Notes: generated from the sequence alone by a model not told the origin. Positions 12,147-23,283 are shown, counted from the stretch's first letter. The stretch: 64,000 nucleotides of DNA from Neocallimastix lanati (nom. inval.) (GCA_016946835.1 JACVTC010000011.1:177501-241500), one strand, 5' to 3'. A program made the numbers and translations.

Positions 12147-12161
12147 ATCAAAATCAGAAAT
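12147..12161. repeat. Target-site duplication of LINE copy A, right
   Basis: This is the second copy of ATCAAAATCAGAAAT. From here copy B resumes (TAGAGTCATAGGAAG), matching copy A sequence at about 9239 onward. Confidence 0.85.
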
Positions 12162-12543
12162 AGAGTCATAGGAAGAAAAATGATTAAATACTCTAATCTT
12201 CCTAGCGAATAATACATAGAGAGATCATCGATGAAATTTAAAGAATTCCATCTAAAAGATGCAAGAGCATCGCATTTAAAAATCCAATGTTCAAAAGATT
12301 GTTTATCTTCGCCACAACAGGGACAATCTTCTGAAACTCTACCCATTCTAATAGCAATAGTAATATTGTATTTATAACCACAGCGTAAATGTATAATCCA
12401 CGAAAACCCTAAGTTGAATTGGGGATATTTTAAGCTAAGCATAATTATAGCTAAACGTATAATCCACGAAAACCCTAAGTTGAATTGGGGATATTTTAAG
12501 CTAAGCATAATTATATCAGAAATACCATAAAATGAAGTATAAA
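12147..12543 (-). mobile_element. LINE copy B, 5' part with scrambled end
   Basis: This is the continuation of copy B beyond the copy A insertion. The minus-strand reading gives the zinc-cluster region (EDCPCCGEDKQSFEHWIFKC) preceded by the SLKYPQFNLGFSWII segment twice in tandem (about 12388-12449 and 12450-12510) and then by TSFYGISD, which belongs more than 700 codons further upstream in the endonuclease. The 5' end is thus a join of three non-adjacent or repeated pieces, ending directly at the target-site duplication. Confidence 0.8.
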
Positions 12544-12556
12544 AAAGGTTCCTTAA
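12544..12556. repeat. Target-site duplication of LINE copy B, right
   Basis: This is the second copy of AAAGGTTCCTTAA; with 7931-7943 it frames the nested insertion. Confidence 0.85.
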
Positions 12557-12980
12557 AAACAAACGTTATTTACCTCTAAGTTATATACCTAACTTAATTA
12601 TTTTGACCACATACTATAATAATTTAGACATAGAATATAATATAAATTAATCCCAATTATAATTATTAAAATTAAAACACAAAATTTCGATATAAAAGAA
12701 AAATATATATATACTTTATTTTTTATACTTTTTTTTTTTTTATTTATTTTTTATTTTTTTATTGGTATTTTTTTTTTTTTTTTTTTTTTAATTTTATTAA
12801 AAATTTTTTAAAATTTTTACATTAATATGTATTTAACATATTAGTATTTTCTTTAATATAAAAATAATAATTTTTATTTTATTTTTTTTTTTTTTTAAAA
12901 TGATTTTTTAAAATATTTTTTTAAAAAAAAAATAGCTTTTTCTTTTAAGGTTTTTGCGTTAATAATTTTTAAATTATGTA
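12557..12980. other. Possible short remainder of LINE copy C, then AT-rich spacer
   Basis: The first ~50 bases (ACAAACGTTATTTACC...) can be aligned loosely with copy A at about 10575-10610, as expected if copy C continues here, but the match is weak. The rest is T-rich simple sequence with no gene. Confidence 0.35.
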
Positions 12981-13120
12981 GAATACTGCGCGGGGGTACC
13001 CAGTACCTCAGCGTCGGTCACCTACTATCCTTTTCTATTTTCCTTTTCTTATTATCAAAATAAAAAAAGTTATAGAAAATTCGTAAAAACATTATATTTT
13101 TAAGATGCCGAAGCGTTATC
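12981..13120. ncRNA. Structured-RNA-like unit 1 (type A)
   Basis: This is the first of a cluster of similar GC-rich units. It has ACTGCGCG, a hairpin GGGGTAC/GTACCTC (13093... i.e. 12993-12999 with 13003-13009), the block GCGTCGGTCACCTACTATCC, a hairpin TTATT/AATAA around loop ATCAA (13049-13063), then a TAAAAA/TTTTTA hairpin (13084-13102) and GATGCCGAAGCG. TCGGT (13014-13018) can pair with GCCGA (13107-13111). The outer pair next to GCG is A-T here where other units have T-A. No ORF is present. The transcribed strand is not decided and the RNA family is not recognised. Confidence 0.55.
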
Positions 13121-13585
13121 TATCAATAATTTTTGGTAGATTTTGAATTTGGTATTGGTATAAAATTTTCCTTTACAAAAGGAATTATTTCATTTCCAAA
13201 CTTTTTTATTTTTTTGATTTATAAAAAAAATTTTTTTTAAAAGTTTGAAAAGATAAATTATTTATAATACATTTTTTTTTTTTTTAATTTCGCGTTACTG
13301 ATTTAATACGTAATTTTCAATAATAGAAAAATTTTTTATAAAATAACATCTTTTATTTTATCAAAAAATAAATGCGTATTGAGAGTAATTATTATATGTT
13401 TTATCAAAAAATAAATAATAAATGAAAATAATCTCTAAATTATAAAAAATACTGATAGAATAGAAAAAATTCTAAAAAACTGTACAATAAAAATGTCTAA
13501 TGCACTTTATATTTTTTCTGTTTTAAAATAATTTTTCCAATAAATATTATATGTGAATATATTAATGATGTAAAAAGAACCGTAG
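13121..13585. other. Spacer within the RNA-like cluster
   Basis: AT-rich spacer, longer than the other spacers of the cluster. It contains a stray TTTCGCGTTACTG at about 13288-13300 but no complete unit, so a unit may have decayed here. Confidence 0.5.
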
Positions 13586-13731
13586 TTTTCTGCGCGAAGA
13601 GGAAACCTGTCCTCTCTGGCGTCGGTCATCCACTTTCCTTTTCTAAATATTTTTCTCTTCATTATCAAAATGAAACAGTTTATTCAGAAAATTCGTAAAA
13701 ACATTATATTTTTAAAATGCCGAAGCGAAAT
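13586..13731. ncRNA. Structured-RNA-like unit 2 (type B)
   Basis: The unit has CTGCGCG, the hairpin AGAGGA-AACCTG-TCCTCT (13598-13615), CTGGCGTCGGTCATCCACT, the hairpin TTCATT-ATCAA-AATGAA (13658-13674), TCGTAAAAACATTATATTTT and ATGCCGAAGCGAAAT. TCGGT at 13622-13626 pairs with GCCGA at 13719-13723. The C-G pair in the ATCAA hairpin replaces the T-A pair of units 1, 4 and 6. A short ORF at 13670-13939 crosses this unit and the next one and is not credible as a gene. Confidence 0.6.
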
Positions 13732-13846
13732 CTATCATATTCTCTTTTTACGGATAATTATGTCTTTTTTTTTTAACTGTTTCAAACAGTATTATTTTTG
13801 TTATTTTTTTTTATTTTTAATTTTTTTAAAAAAAATAAATTGCAAA

Positions 13847-13990
13847 TATTCTGCGCGAAGAAGATACCAGTCTTCTCTGGCGTCGGTCACCCACTATCCT
13901 TTTCTTATTTATTTTCATTATCAAAATGAAATGTTATAAACTAAAAAAATTCGTAAAAACATTATATTTTTAAGATGCCGAAGCGAAATT
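13847..13990. ncRNA. Structured-RNA-like unit 3 (type B)
   Basis: This is the clearest unit. It has CTGCGCG, the hairpin AGAAGA-TACCAG-TCTTCT (13859-13876), CTGGCGTCGGTCACCCACTA, a perfect 7-bp hairpin TTTCATT-ATCAA-AATGAAA (13913-13931), TTCGTAAAAACATTATATTT and AGATGCCGAAGCGAAAT. TCGGT at 13883-13887 pairs with GCCGA at 13977-13981. Compared with units 2 and 5, both arms of the first hairpin change together. Confidence 0.62.
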
Positions 13991-14045
13991 CATCAAATTT
14001 ATTTTTTTTTGATAATAATTTGTAATAATTGTTAATAAACCGTAG

Positions 14046-14187
14046 ATTTCTGCGCGGGAGTACACAGTACCTCGGCGTCGATCATCCACTATCCTTTTCT
14101 AATATTTTAAATTTTATTATCAAAATAAAATCTAAATTAATAGAAAATTCGTAAAAACATTACATTTTTAAGACGTCGAAGCGAAAT
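14046..14187. ncRNA. Structured-RNA-like unit 4 (type A)
   Basis: The unit has TTTCTGCGCG, a hairpin with GTAC/GTAC core around ACA (about 14058-14073), CGGCGTCGATCATCCACTAT, the hairpin TTTATT-ATCAA-AATAAA (14113-14129) and AGACGTCGAAGCGAAAT. Here the long-range helix is TCGAT (14078-14082) with GTCGA (14175-14179): an A-T pair replaces the G-C pair of units 1, 2, 3 and 5. Confidence 0.6.
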
Positions 14188-14251
14188 CCATCAAATTTTT
14201 TAACAAAGAATATATTAATAATTTAAATTTTAATTTAATATTAAAAGTAAT

Positions 14252-14390
14252 GATTCTCCGCGCGAAGGAGATACCAGTCTCCTCTGGCGTCGGTCACTTA
14301 CTATCCTTTTTCTAATACGATTATTCTCAAAATATTGGTAATAAAAAAATTCGTAAAAACATTACATTCTTAAAGTGCCGAAGCGAAAAT
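14252..14390. ncRNA. Structured-RNA-like unit 5 (type B)
   Basis: The unit has CTCCGCGCG, the hairpin AGGAGA-TACCAG-TCTCCT (14266-14283), CTGGCGTCGGTCACTTACTA, a weaker TATT/AATA hairpin with loop CTCAA (about 14321-14334), and AGTGCCGAAGCGAAAAT. TCGGT (14290-14294) pairs with GCCGA (14377-14381). In the TAAAAA hairpin the partner is TTCTTA, which would form a G-U pair only if the minus strand is transcribed. Confidence 0.6.
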
Positions 14391-14468
14391 CATATCATTA
14401 ATATTAACAAATTCCTTTTTTTCGTTTAAAATAATATATATATATAATTTTATCTAAAATTTTGCAGA

Positions 14469-14608
14469 TTTTCTGCGCGGAGATACACAGTACCTCAGCG
14501 TCGATCACCCACTTTCCTTCTCATTTTTTAAAACTTTATTATCAAAATAAAGTTCATATAAATGAAAATTCATAAAAACATTACATTTTTAAGATGTCGA
14601 AGCGAAAT
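14469..14608. ncRNA. Structured-RNA-like unit 6 (type A)
   Basis: The unit has TTTTCTGCGCG, the hairpin GAGATAC-ACA-GTACCTC (about 14480-14496; fully paired only with a G-U on the minus strand), CAGCGTCGATCACCCACTTT, the hairpin TTTATT-ATCAA-AATAAA (14535-14551) and AGATGTCGAAGCGAAATCC. The long-range helix is TCGAT (14501-14505) with GTCGA (14596-14600), as in unit 4. Confidence 0.6.
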
Positions 14609-14730
14609 CCATCAAATATTTTAGAGTTATTAGTTTAGTTTAATTAGTTTTAAGAATTTCATTAATAGTTTATATTATTATAAACCATTACTCTTGAGAA
14701 AAAGAAGTCTTATTATTATCTTTTGATTAT

Positions 14731-14742
14731 ATTTCTGCGCGT
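14731..14742. other. Truncated unit 7 of the RNA-like cluster
   Basis: ATTTCTGCGCGT matches the left end of units 1-6, but the sequence then diverges and none of the downstream blocks is found. It is a relic or the end of a broken duplication. Confidence 0.4.
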
Positions 14743-17700
14743 ACTCATTCTTGTTAAATTGTTATTTAATTCTTTCTTAGTAGTTTTATTCATAAAATTT
14801 TAATATTATCATTTATAATTAAATAATATATACAATATATTATTTATTACTTTAAATTAAGTTCCTTTAATACATAGAAAATATTTTATTTTATAATATC
14901 AAATTATTTTAATTATTTTCTAATACTACTTTCTTTTATATTTCTTTGAATAAAGTTATTTTTATTTTTAATACTAAATATTAAATATTATCAATAATTT
15001 AAATTTTTTTTGAAAACTATTATATTTAATAAAATAGGTTATTATTATTTTATTTAATACATGATTTGTTTTATGAAAATAAAAAAAAAAATTTAATATT
15101 TACTTTTCTAAATAATAAAAAAATTAAATATATCAAATATTTATTTTTTAATAAAAATGCATAATGATAATAGAAAAGTAAATACCTAAAACTAAATAAT
15201 TATTGATAATTCATTTTTTTTTTATAATAAACTATTAATTATTATTGTTAAACAATAACTTGAATTGTAAAATAAAATCTTTCATGAAAGAAATTTTATC
15301 CTTATATACTTTTTTCGGGTCATAATTAAATAAAAATAATTTTATAATTTATAATAACCTAAATTTAATAAATAATTTTTTTTTTTTTTTTGATATTCTA
15401 TCCAATAAACAATATATGTATTAAAATTAATATTAAATTAATATTAAAAATAAAGATAATATTATAGTAATTATAATTTCTATATATTAATATATTTTCA
15501 TATATTATTAATAGAATCTAATATAATATAAAACTCTCTAACACAAGTAATCACCGTTGTATCACAAGAAGCCTCAAATTATTAAAAAAAAAAATTTTTT
15601 ATAATAAATATATATCAATAAAAGTATATATCATATTCTATTGAAATATATTGGATAAAATTTCATAAATTTCTACTATTCTTTTAAAAGTAACATATAT
15701 TATATTGTTATCCAACACCATTCATTTATACATTTAAATTTTATTATTTTAATATAAAGTAATATGATTTTCCATATATTAATTTTTAATATTATATAAA
15801 AATTAAAAATTAAATTAAATTTTTAAAAGCTTAATTATTATAAAAAATTTTGACTTAATTAATTGAAGATAAATAGAATAACAATAAAACTATTATATAA
15901 AATTTGTTTTATTGGACAATTTTAAAATAATATATATTTGTATATAATATTAAAAAATTACAAATGAAATATATTAGAAGATATACAACATATTAAAATA
16001 TATTTATTTTTACTATAGATTAATAAATAACATTAAATTGAACGAAAATAATTATACTAAAATATATTAAAAAGTTAATATATACTAAATTATTAAAATA
16101 TTTATTAAATTATATTTAATATTATATAGTATTTTATTATAAAGTTTTGAATATTTTAAATAAAAGTAAAATCTATCTATTGTATAATATATTTTATATT
16201 TTACTAATCAAAAATAATTTCATTTTATAATATATACGAAATATCCTTTTAAAAATTTAATTCATATATATTATAAGTTTTGAATATAATGATAATATAT
16301 ATATATATTTTATTATTAATTCTATAAACAATATATATGAATAAATAAATAAATAAATAAATAAAATAAAAAACTTTCAATAAATACTTTAATAGGATAA
16401 ATAAAAATTTCAGTAACAAGCTGAGGTTTCCCAAAAAATTTTTTTAAAAAAATTTGATTATTAATATAAGATTATTAGAATTTTTAAAGTCATTGCATAT
16501 AAAAAAAAAACTCCAAATAAATATTTTCTTATTCAGTATTTTCATTATTTTAATTTAATATTCTCAAAAAAATATATATCTGCTAAAATAATAGAATCAT
16601 AAGTTATTAACAATATTCACAGAAAAATAAAAAAAAAAAGTAATATTATAGGGATTAAAATAATTTATAATAATGAAATGCTTCCATTTATTTTAATTTA
16701 AATTAATAAATGAAAAACAAATAACAATCACTTAATATAAGATAATATTAGAAAGAAGGAATGACCTGTAAATAAATATAAATATAATTTTTATTAATTT
16801 AAAGAATAATATATTAATATAAGTAAAATTTAATAATAAAAAAAGTTCTTATATACTTAATATATAGCTATGTATAAAATATTTAATTTGTTTTAGCTGG
16901 TCATTTTTATATAATGTTAAAGAATGAGTAGTCGAAAAGTTAAAATGGATACTTTTCCAATATAAAATTTATTTTTTAATTAATACTTTAAATTTTTATG
17001 AGTTTTTGAATATATTAATATCATAAGTATGTTTTGAAAGATATTAAATTTTATTTATATTACTAATTTTTTTCTTTTTGGTACTAATAATTCAAAAAAA
17101 ATTAATATATTATTTATTATTATCATATTTATTATATATTTAATTTATTTTTCTGATAATATATATAAATCTTAACTTTAATTATTATAATTATTTAGTA
17201 TTATTTAATTAAAATCTATCTATATATATATATATTCTTATTAAATTAAATGATTGTTATAACTTAACACTACTATTAAATTCTAATTATTTATTTATTA
17301 TTCATTATTTATCTATTTATTCATTATATATTATTTATATATTTTTTTATTTAATATTATTATTATTGGTTTCTATTATTTATTGCTATTTAATAAAAAA
17401 AAATTTTTTTTTTGTTTATTTATTTATCCTAAAACCTATATTTTTATTACTTTTAACTTTAAAGTAGCAGTATTTTTAATAAAGGGGTTGAATTATTTAT
17501 TATTTATTTATTTGATCCATATATTAATTACTCATAAGTTTATCTTAATTTCTAATAAATTTAATACGTTTAACTTTTTTTTTTTTTAATTACTTTATTA
17601 TGGATTTACTGACAATCTTGTATTCTAATTTTAACACTATTTTATTTTAAAAAAAAAAAAAAAAAAATAGTTTTATATGCTATATAATATTAATTATTAA

Positions 17701-19545
17701 AAATAATTACTCAAATTATTTCTTTATTATTAAAATAATAACGGCAAGTATAAAAATAAATTATTATTTAATTTTTTTTTATACGTTACAAAATTAAGAA
17801 AGTAATTAGAATATATTAATAAAAAAAAGTATTAAATAATAATAAAAACTTTTGCATTTAATTAATTTGATAAAAGTTGATTTTTTTTTTATTTATTTAT
17901 TTTTTTACTGACTTAAAATTAAAAATTTTATACTAGTAATAACATTCTCCACTTTATAATTTTATAAATTATTATTATTATCAAATGTTTTATGTATTAT
18001 TAATATTATATTGCTATTAATATATTAATAATTATTTTATTATTATATTTTTATTTATGTAATTATTTATTTATTATTTTTATTATTCTATTCTACTATA
18101 ATGTTTCTTGTTAATAGTTAATAATATATAATATTCTATATTACCCAATTATTATATAAATTATTATTATTGTTGTTGTATTCTTTATTATAATAACTTT
18201 TCGATACAACTACAATTAATATAACTATAATTTGCCAAAAAAAAAAAAAATTATGATATATACATAATTAGTAATGATGATCTATTAGTAAACAGTATCA
18301 AACAATTTCCTATTAACGAGAAAAACAATAAAAATAAACTTTTAATTCTTTTTCATCATTTTAAAACTATTTATTATTACTCATGTATTTTATAATAAAA
18401 ATAATAATAATATATAGATATATAATACAAATGAAACATTTATTTAACTCAAATTGAATGTTAGCTTTTTATTTTTTATTTTATGTTTTGTTTGTTTCAA
18501 AATATTAAATAAATACATACATATATTGTAATCATGTGATATATATATGTGGATTTATCATATTAAAAATTAAATACTGATTAATTTCAATTTCCACAAA
18601 AAAAATTTTTTTATAATTATTCAATATAATTTTTTTTTTCTTCTCACTTCTACATTTATTGTTAATATAATAATATAATAAATAATTAAAATTAACATAA
18701 TTATTAATTATTAATTATTATCTATTGAATCATTTAATTATTATATATGTTCGATAATTAATATTTTTCATTGATTGAATATTTATTTTTAAAATAATGA
18801 AATTAAATTCTTAAACATAACAAAATAATAATAATATCAATAACTTTAATTGAAATAAAGAAAGAAAAAAATAATAATAATAAATATTTTTACCATAAGT
18901 TATTGTTTTATTTTATTAAAATAAAATAAAAAATAAGAGAAAATTTAAAACATAATAGATGTGTATTAATGATAAATAATAACTAATTAATTAAATAATT
19001 TATTATTTTCTATGAAAATTTTCATCTATTTTTTTTTTTTCTATATTAATATTTTTAAAGATTTTAAAATAAAATTTTCTTTACCATAATTTTAATATGT
19101 ATAATCGGAAATTAAAATTATAAATATTTTCAGAAAAAAGTTTTATATTGTTTTTTTTTTATTATTTTAAACGTTTAAATATATTATATATATATATATT
19201 TAGTATATATACATAATATATTATATAATATATAATAATATAATATTCAAGTTTCATTATATGAAACATATATTATAATAAAATATAATATAATTCAGAA
19301 TTCGTATATAATATTTTTATCTATATTATATATGTATTATAATATATATTTTTTTTAAATAAATAATTTATTGATTTTTTGGAAATCTTTTAAAAAAAAA
19401 AAATTTTTTTGAAAACTTTAAATAATATCAATATAAAATAGAATACTATTAATTATATATATTTTTCTTTTATTATATAAATTTAAATATTAATGAGAAA
19501 ACTACATATTTTAAATTTTTATTATTCATTTCATTTTATTCATTT

Positions 19546-19550
<5 letters not shown>
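14743..19550. other. Gene-poor AT-rich DNA
   Basis: No gene, RNA gene or transposon is recognised. There are short microsatellites (AATA at 16341-16364, TA runs) and A/T homopolymers. Short ORFs here (for example 16249-16434 and 17383-17589) consist of Ile/Tyr/Phe/Leu from AT-rich sequence and are not credible. Confidence 0.7.
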
Positions 19551-19609
<59 letters not shown>

Positions 19610-19612
19610 TTA
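19551..19612. repeat. (TTTA)n microsatellite
   Basis: About 15 units of the tetranucleotide ATTT/TTTA, uninterrupted. Confidence 0.9.
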
Positions 19613-19796
19613 AAAGTCGAAATTTAAATTTTTTTTATAAAGCCTTTTTTTTTATTTTAAAAAAAAAAAAAATTTTAAAAACATAAATTTTATAAAATAT
19701 AAAATCTGTATGAAAGTTGATTTATAATAAATTTTATAATTATATTTTAATAATAATCCATAAGTCGTTATATTTACTAAAATATATATATGATTA

Positions 19797-19965
19797 TATG
19801 TCATGAGTAATGCTTTGAATAAAAAATAAAAAATTTTCTGTTGTATAAATTCGGGACAGATTACAAAGGAAACAAAGATTTATCTTCCTGATAAGACACT
19901 GGGATATTCTACTAGAATTCTTCCAATATTCAAAAAATCAGGATATCATTCCTTTATTCTTATTT
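19797..19965 (+). other. Small GC-enriched island, possible gene relic
   Basis: This stretch is free of homopolymers and reads on the plus strand as GQITKETKIYLPDKTLGYST followed by RILPIFKKSGYHSF (about 19852-19955). The reading is protein-like, but it is short and has no start or splice context. It may be a fragment of a transposon or dead gene; the family is not recognised. Confidence 0.25.
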
Positions 19966-20031
19966 CTATTTATATAATTAATAATTAATTAAAATTAAAA
20001 AAAAAAAAAAGCTTCTATTACTAAATATTAA

Positions 20032-20035
<4 letters not shown>

Positions 20036-20095
<60 letters not shown>
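20036..20095. repeat. (TTA)n microsatellite
   Basis: About 19-20 TTA units, uninterrupted. Confidence 0.9.
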
Positions 20096-20449
20096 GATGA
20101 CTAATACTATTTTTAGTCATATCAACTTTTTTCAATTTATTTCAATTTAATCTATATCCTAATTAATTTTTATAAAAAAAAAAAAAAATAGTTTTATATA
20201 ATCCTATTCTATAAACCATTCTTAAACTCTATATATTAATTTTTTTGTTATTTTAAGAGAAAATTAATAATAAATTAATAATTTTTTTTATCTTATAATT
20301 CTCAATATATAAATGATTATAACTGATTAAATAATGTGTCATCTCGTTTTTATTATTTTATTACTGTTTTATAATTAATTTAATTATTTTTTAAATTATT
20401 TTGAAAAGTATTCATTTAAAAAGGATAATCATGCTTTTTATTAATTTAA

Positions 20450-20483
<34 letters not shown>

Positions 20484-22846
20484 GTATTAACAATAAATGA
20501 ACAATTAAAAAATAAATTTTATATAGATAATTAATAATATATATGAGTAACCTTATGAAGAAAAAAAATTAAACATATAACAATATTGAATGTTATTTAT
20601 ATTAATTATGAATTAATTTTGTTAATTTGTTTGAAAATGTTATAATTTCATATTCTTTTAAATTTTTTAAAATGCTTCATTTAAAATTAGATCATACCTT
20701 CCAACTACTTTATTATTAATTTAAGATACATATATATTATGATAATAATATTTATGAGTATTTTTATAAAAAAAAAATTGTTTGAAAAGAATATATATGA
20801 CAGAAAATAATGTTACATTATAATTATTTAGTTAGTAGTTTTAGTAAACAATAAAAATTATCATGTTACTAAAAAAATAATCAATTTTTAAACAATAATC
20901 ATAAAACAAAAAAATAATTATTATTATTATTGATATAACTCGATTCTAATTTCCACTTTTTGGGAGAAGCGATTATATTCTTTTTAATATTTATTTTTAT
21001 TTATTTAGTAATAATAATTAGTTAATTAACGACTTTAACAATTACATAATATAAAATAATTTACATTTATACTAATTTATAATAAAGTTTTCATATAATA
21101 AAATATAAAGTTTAATAAAATATATATACATAATTAAATGTTATAAAATATAATAAATATTAGAAATAAAAGTTATTTAATATAATAAATTATTAATAAT
21201 ACACAATGAATTTCATATTTTTATGTTATCATTAATTTTCTAAATTCTAATGATATTTTCACTAGCCACAATTATAATAATTTACCAATTTACAATTAAC
21301 ATAATTTTTAATATATTTATGTGTTTATAATAAATTAATTTTTATATTAATTAAAGTTTTTATTTGTATTCTATATCATTATTATTAAATAATTATTTAG
21401 TCATAACAAAATTAAAATATATTTTTTTTTATATTTTATAAATTATTATTAAATTAATAATATATACTAATGAAAAAAAATAATAAATTAATAGTATACT
21501 AATACAAAAAGTAATAAATTATAATATAATCAATATATAAATTAGAATAAATAAAAAAAATAAAAAATTTTAAAAAAATTTTAAATAATATATTAAAAGA
21601 AAAAACAATAAAATAGAAGTAAAATAAAAAATATTGATTTGAAAGTAATGTTTAAAATAGAAACACAAATTAAATTTTGTTTAAAACTTTAATAAATAAG
21701 AAAAAGAAATAATAAATAATAATTATAAATAAATAAAAGATTTACTTCTCCAAAAAAATTTATTTAAATTAATATTTCATAATAAATAAAATTATATTGT
21801 TTTTTTTAATTAATATTACACTAAACATCATAATATGAATGACTAAAAAATTTAGTGGTACTTCAATCATTACACAAATTAAATTAAAGTAAACTTTATT
21901 TGATTTAAAAATATTTAATCTAAAATATATATAATAAGATTTCTACTCAATAATCAAAAAAAAATAAATTGTACTTACAATTTAATTTATATATGTTAAA
22001 TATTAAATGTAATATACGTATAATATATATAAATATAAAAAATATTTATATATAATTATAATAATATATTATTTATGATTTACATTCTATAAGGATTATT
22101 TTAAAGGGTTTTTTCTTTTTTCTTTTTTTTTTTTTTTATTAAATATGACTATAAATTTATAAATAAAAAAATATATATATTAAAATTTAAATATAATTTT
22201 TAATTATTTTTATAACGTATTATTCATATTATACAACAAAAAAAATTATTTTCCCCTAAATTAGTCATGTATAAAAATTAAATTTTCCAAAAAAATTAAT
22301 ATCCATATGTATAAATAATCATAATGTAATGATTAAACTTTTTTTTTTCCTTTCTATTTTTTTTTTTATTATATGTCTTTTTTGCTTTATATCTTTTTCT
22401 TTTTACTCCTTAATAATAAATTATTTGTTTAGTAAATTATATATATTAGAAAACTAATGGAAATTTTAATAAACAAATTCCAAACCATAGAGAATATATT
22501 TATAGTATAAACTTTAAAAATAAGCAATAAGTTATAATTTCCTTTTATTTTAAAAAAATAAAATAAAATAAAATTAAAATTAAAAATAAAATTAAACTAA
22601 ATTAAATATAAAATATTTATTCATATGTATTTAATATTAAGATAATCAGCATAAATTATATTTTATATTTCATTTCCTAATAAGTTTTTATCATTTAAGA
22701 TAATAAAAAAATGAAAATGAAAATAATATAATTATTAATAATTATTATAGAAAAAAATATTTCATTTCATAAAGCATTATACAATATTAAAATGTAATAA
22801 ATAAATGATAAACAGTTAAATAAATTAATAAAATGTTATTATTATA

Positions 22847-22879
<33 letters not shown>

Positions 22880-22986
22880 CTAATAATATTCAGTAAAACC
22901 ATTTTTAAATTTGATACGTTAAAATAATTATAAAAAAAAAAAAAAAAAATTTTAAAATTTTAATATACAATAAAAATTATAATTAA
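20096..22986. other. Gene-poor AT-rich DNA
   Basis: Nothing but AT-rich sequence, short A/T runs and a TTA array of about 12 units at 22841-22877 is seen. Confidence 0.7.
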
Positions 22987-22993
22987 AATTTAA

Positions 22994-23276
22994 TGTGAGA
23001 GTTGCATTTCGACAGGTTGCATTTCGACAAGTGGAATGTTGATATAAATAAATGAATAAATAAATAAATATTAATTCAAAATAATTTTTTAAACCAATTT
23101 TTATTCAATATTAATAATATTTAATTTTATTTATTGATTTATTTAATTATTTAATAATTCTCAATTTAGCGAAATGCAACTTGACGAATTGCAATTTTGT
23201 GAAATGTCACATTTTTTAATACGCCACATGGTTTCAAAAAAATGGCGAAATGCGACCTGGCGAAATGCCCCTCCCA
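22994..23276. mobile_element. Fold-back MITE, copy 1
   Basis: This 283-bp element begins TGTGAGAGTTGCATTTCGAC and ends ...GGCGAAATGCCCCTCCCA. Its ends are imperfect inverted repeats built from reiterated TTGCATTTCG(A/C)CA-like motifs and their complements (GGCGAAATGC, CGAAATGCAAC). The AT-rich centre is also roughly palindromic (AATAAATATTAATTC versus ATTCAATATTAATAATATTT). It is bordered by AATTTAA at 22987-22993 and 23277-23283, a likely 7-bp target-site duplication. It encodes nothing and would need a transposase supplied elsewhere. A closely similar copy lies at 48826-49136 in the same orientation. Confidence 0.8.
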
Positions 23277-23283
23277 AATTTAA

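Noticed and set aside
13670-13939. 89-residue ORF across RNA-like units 2 and 3
   Set aside because: It is not conserved between units, is rich in Phe/Leu from T runs, and the selection pattern in the units is on pairing rather than codons.
12981-14608. 5S rRNA or U6 snRNA genes on the minus strand
   Set aside because: TAGTGGGTGACC recalls 5S and GCTTCGGCA recalls the U6 5' stem, but the remaining conserved positions of 5S (GTTAAGC region) and U6 (ACAGAGA box) are absent and the helix order differs.
12981-14742. Possible CRISPR array
   Set aside because: The repeats are ~140 bp with internal variable loops and compensatory changes, spacing is irregular, and the genome is eukaryotic.
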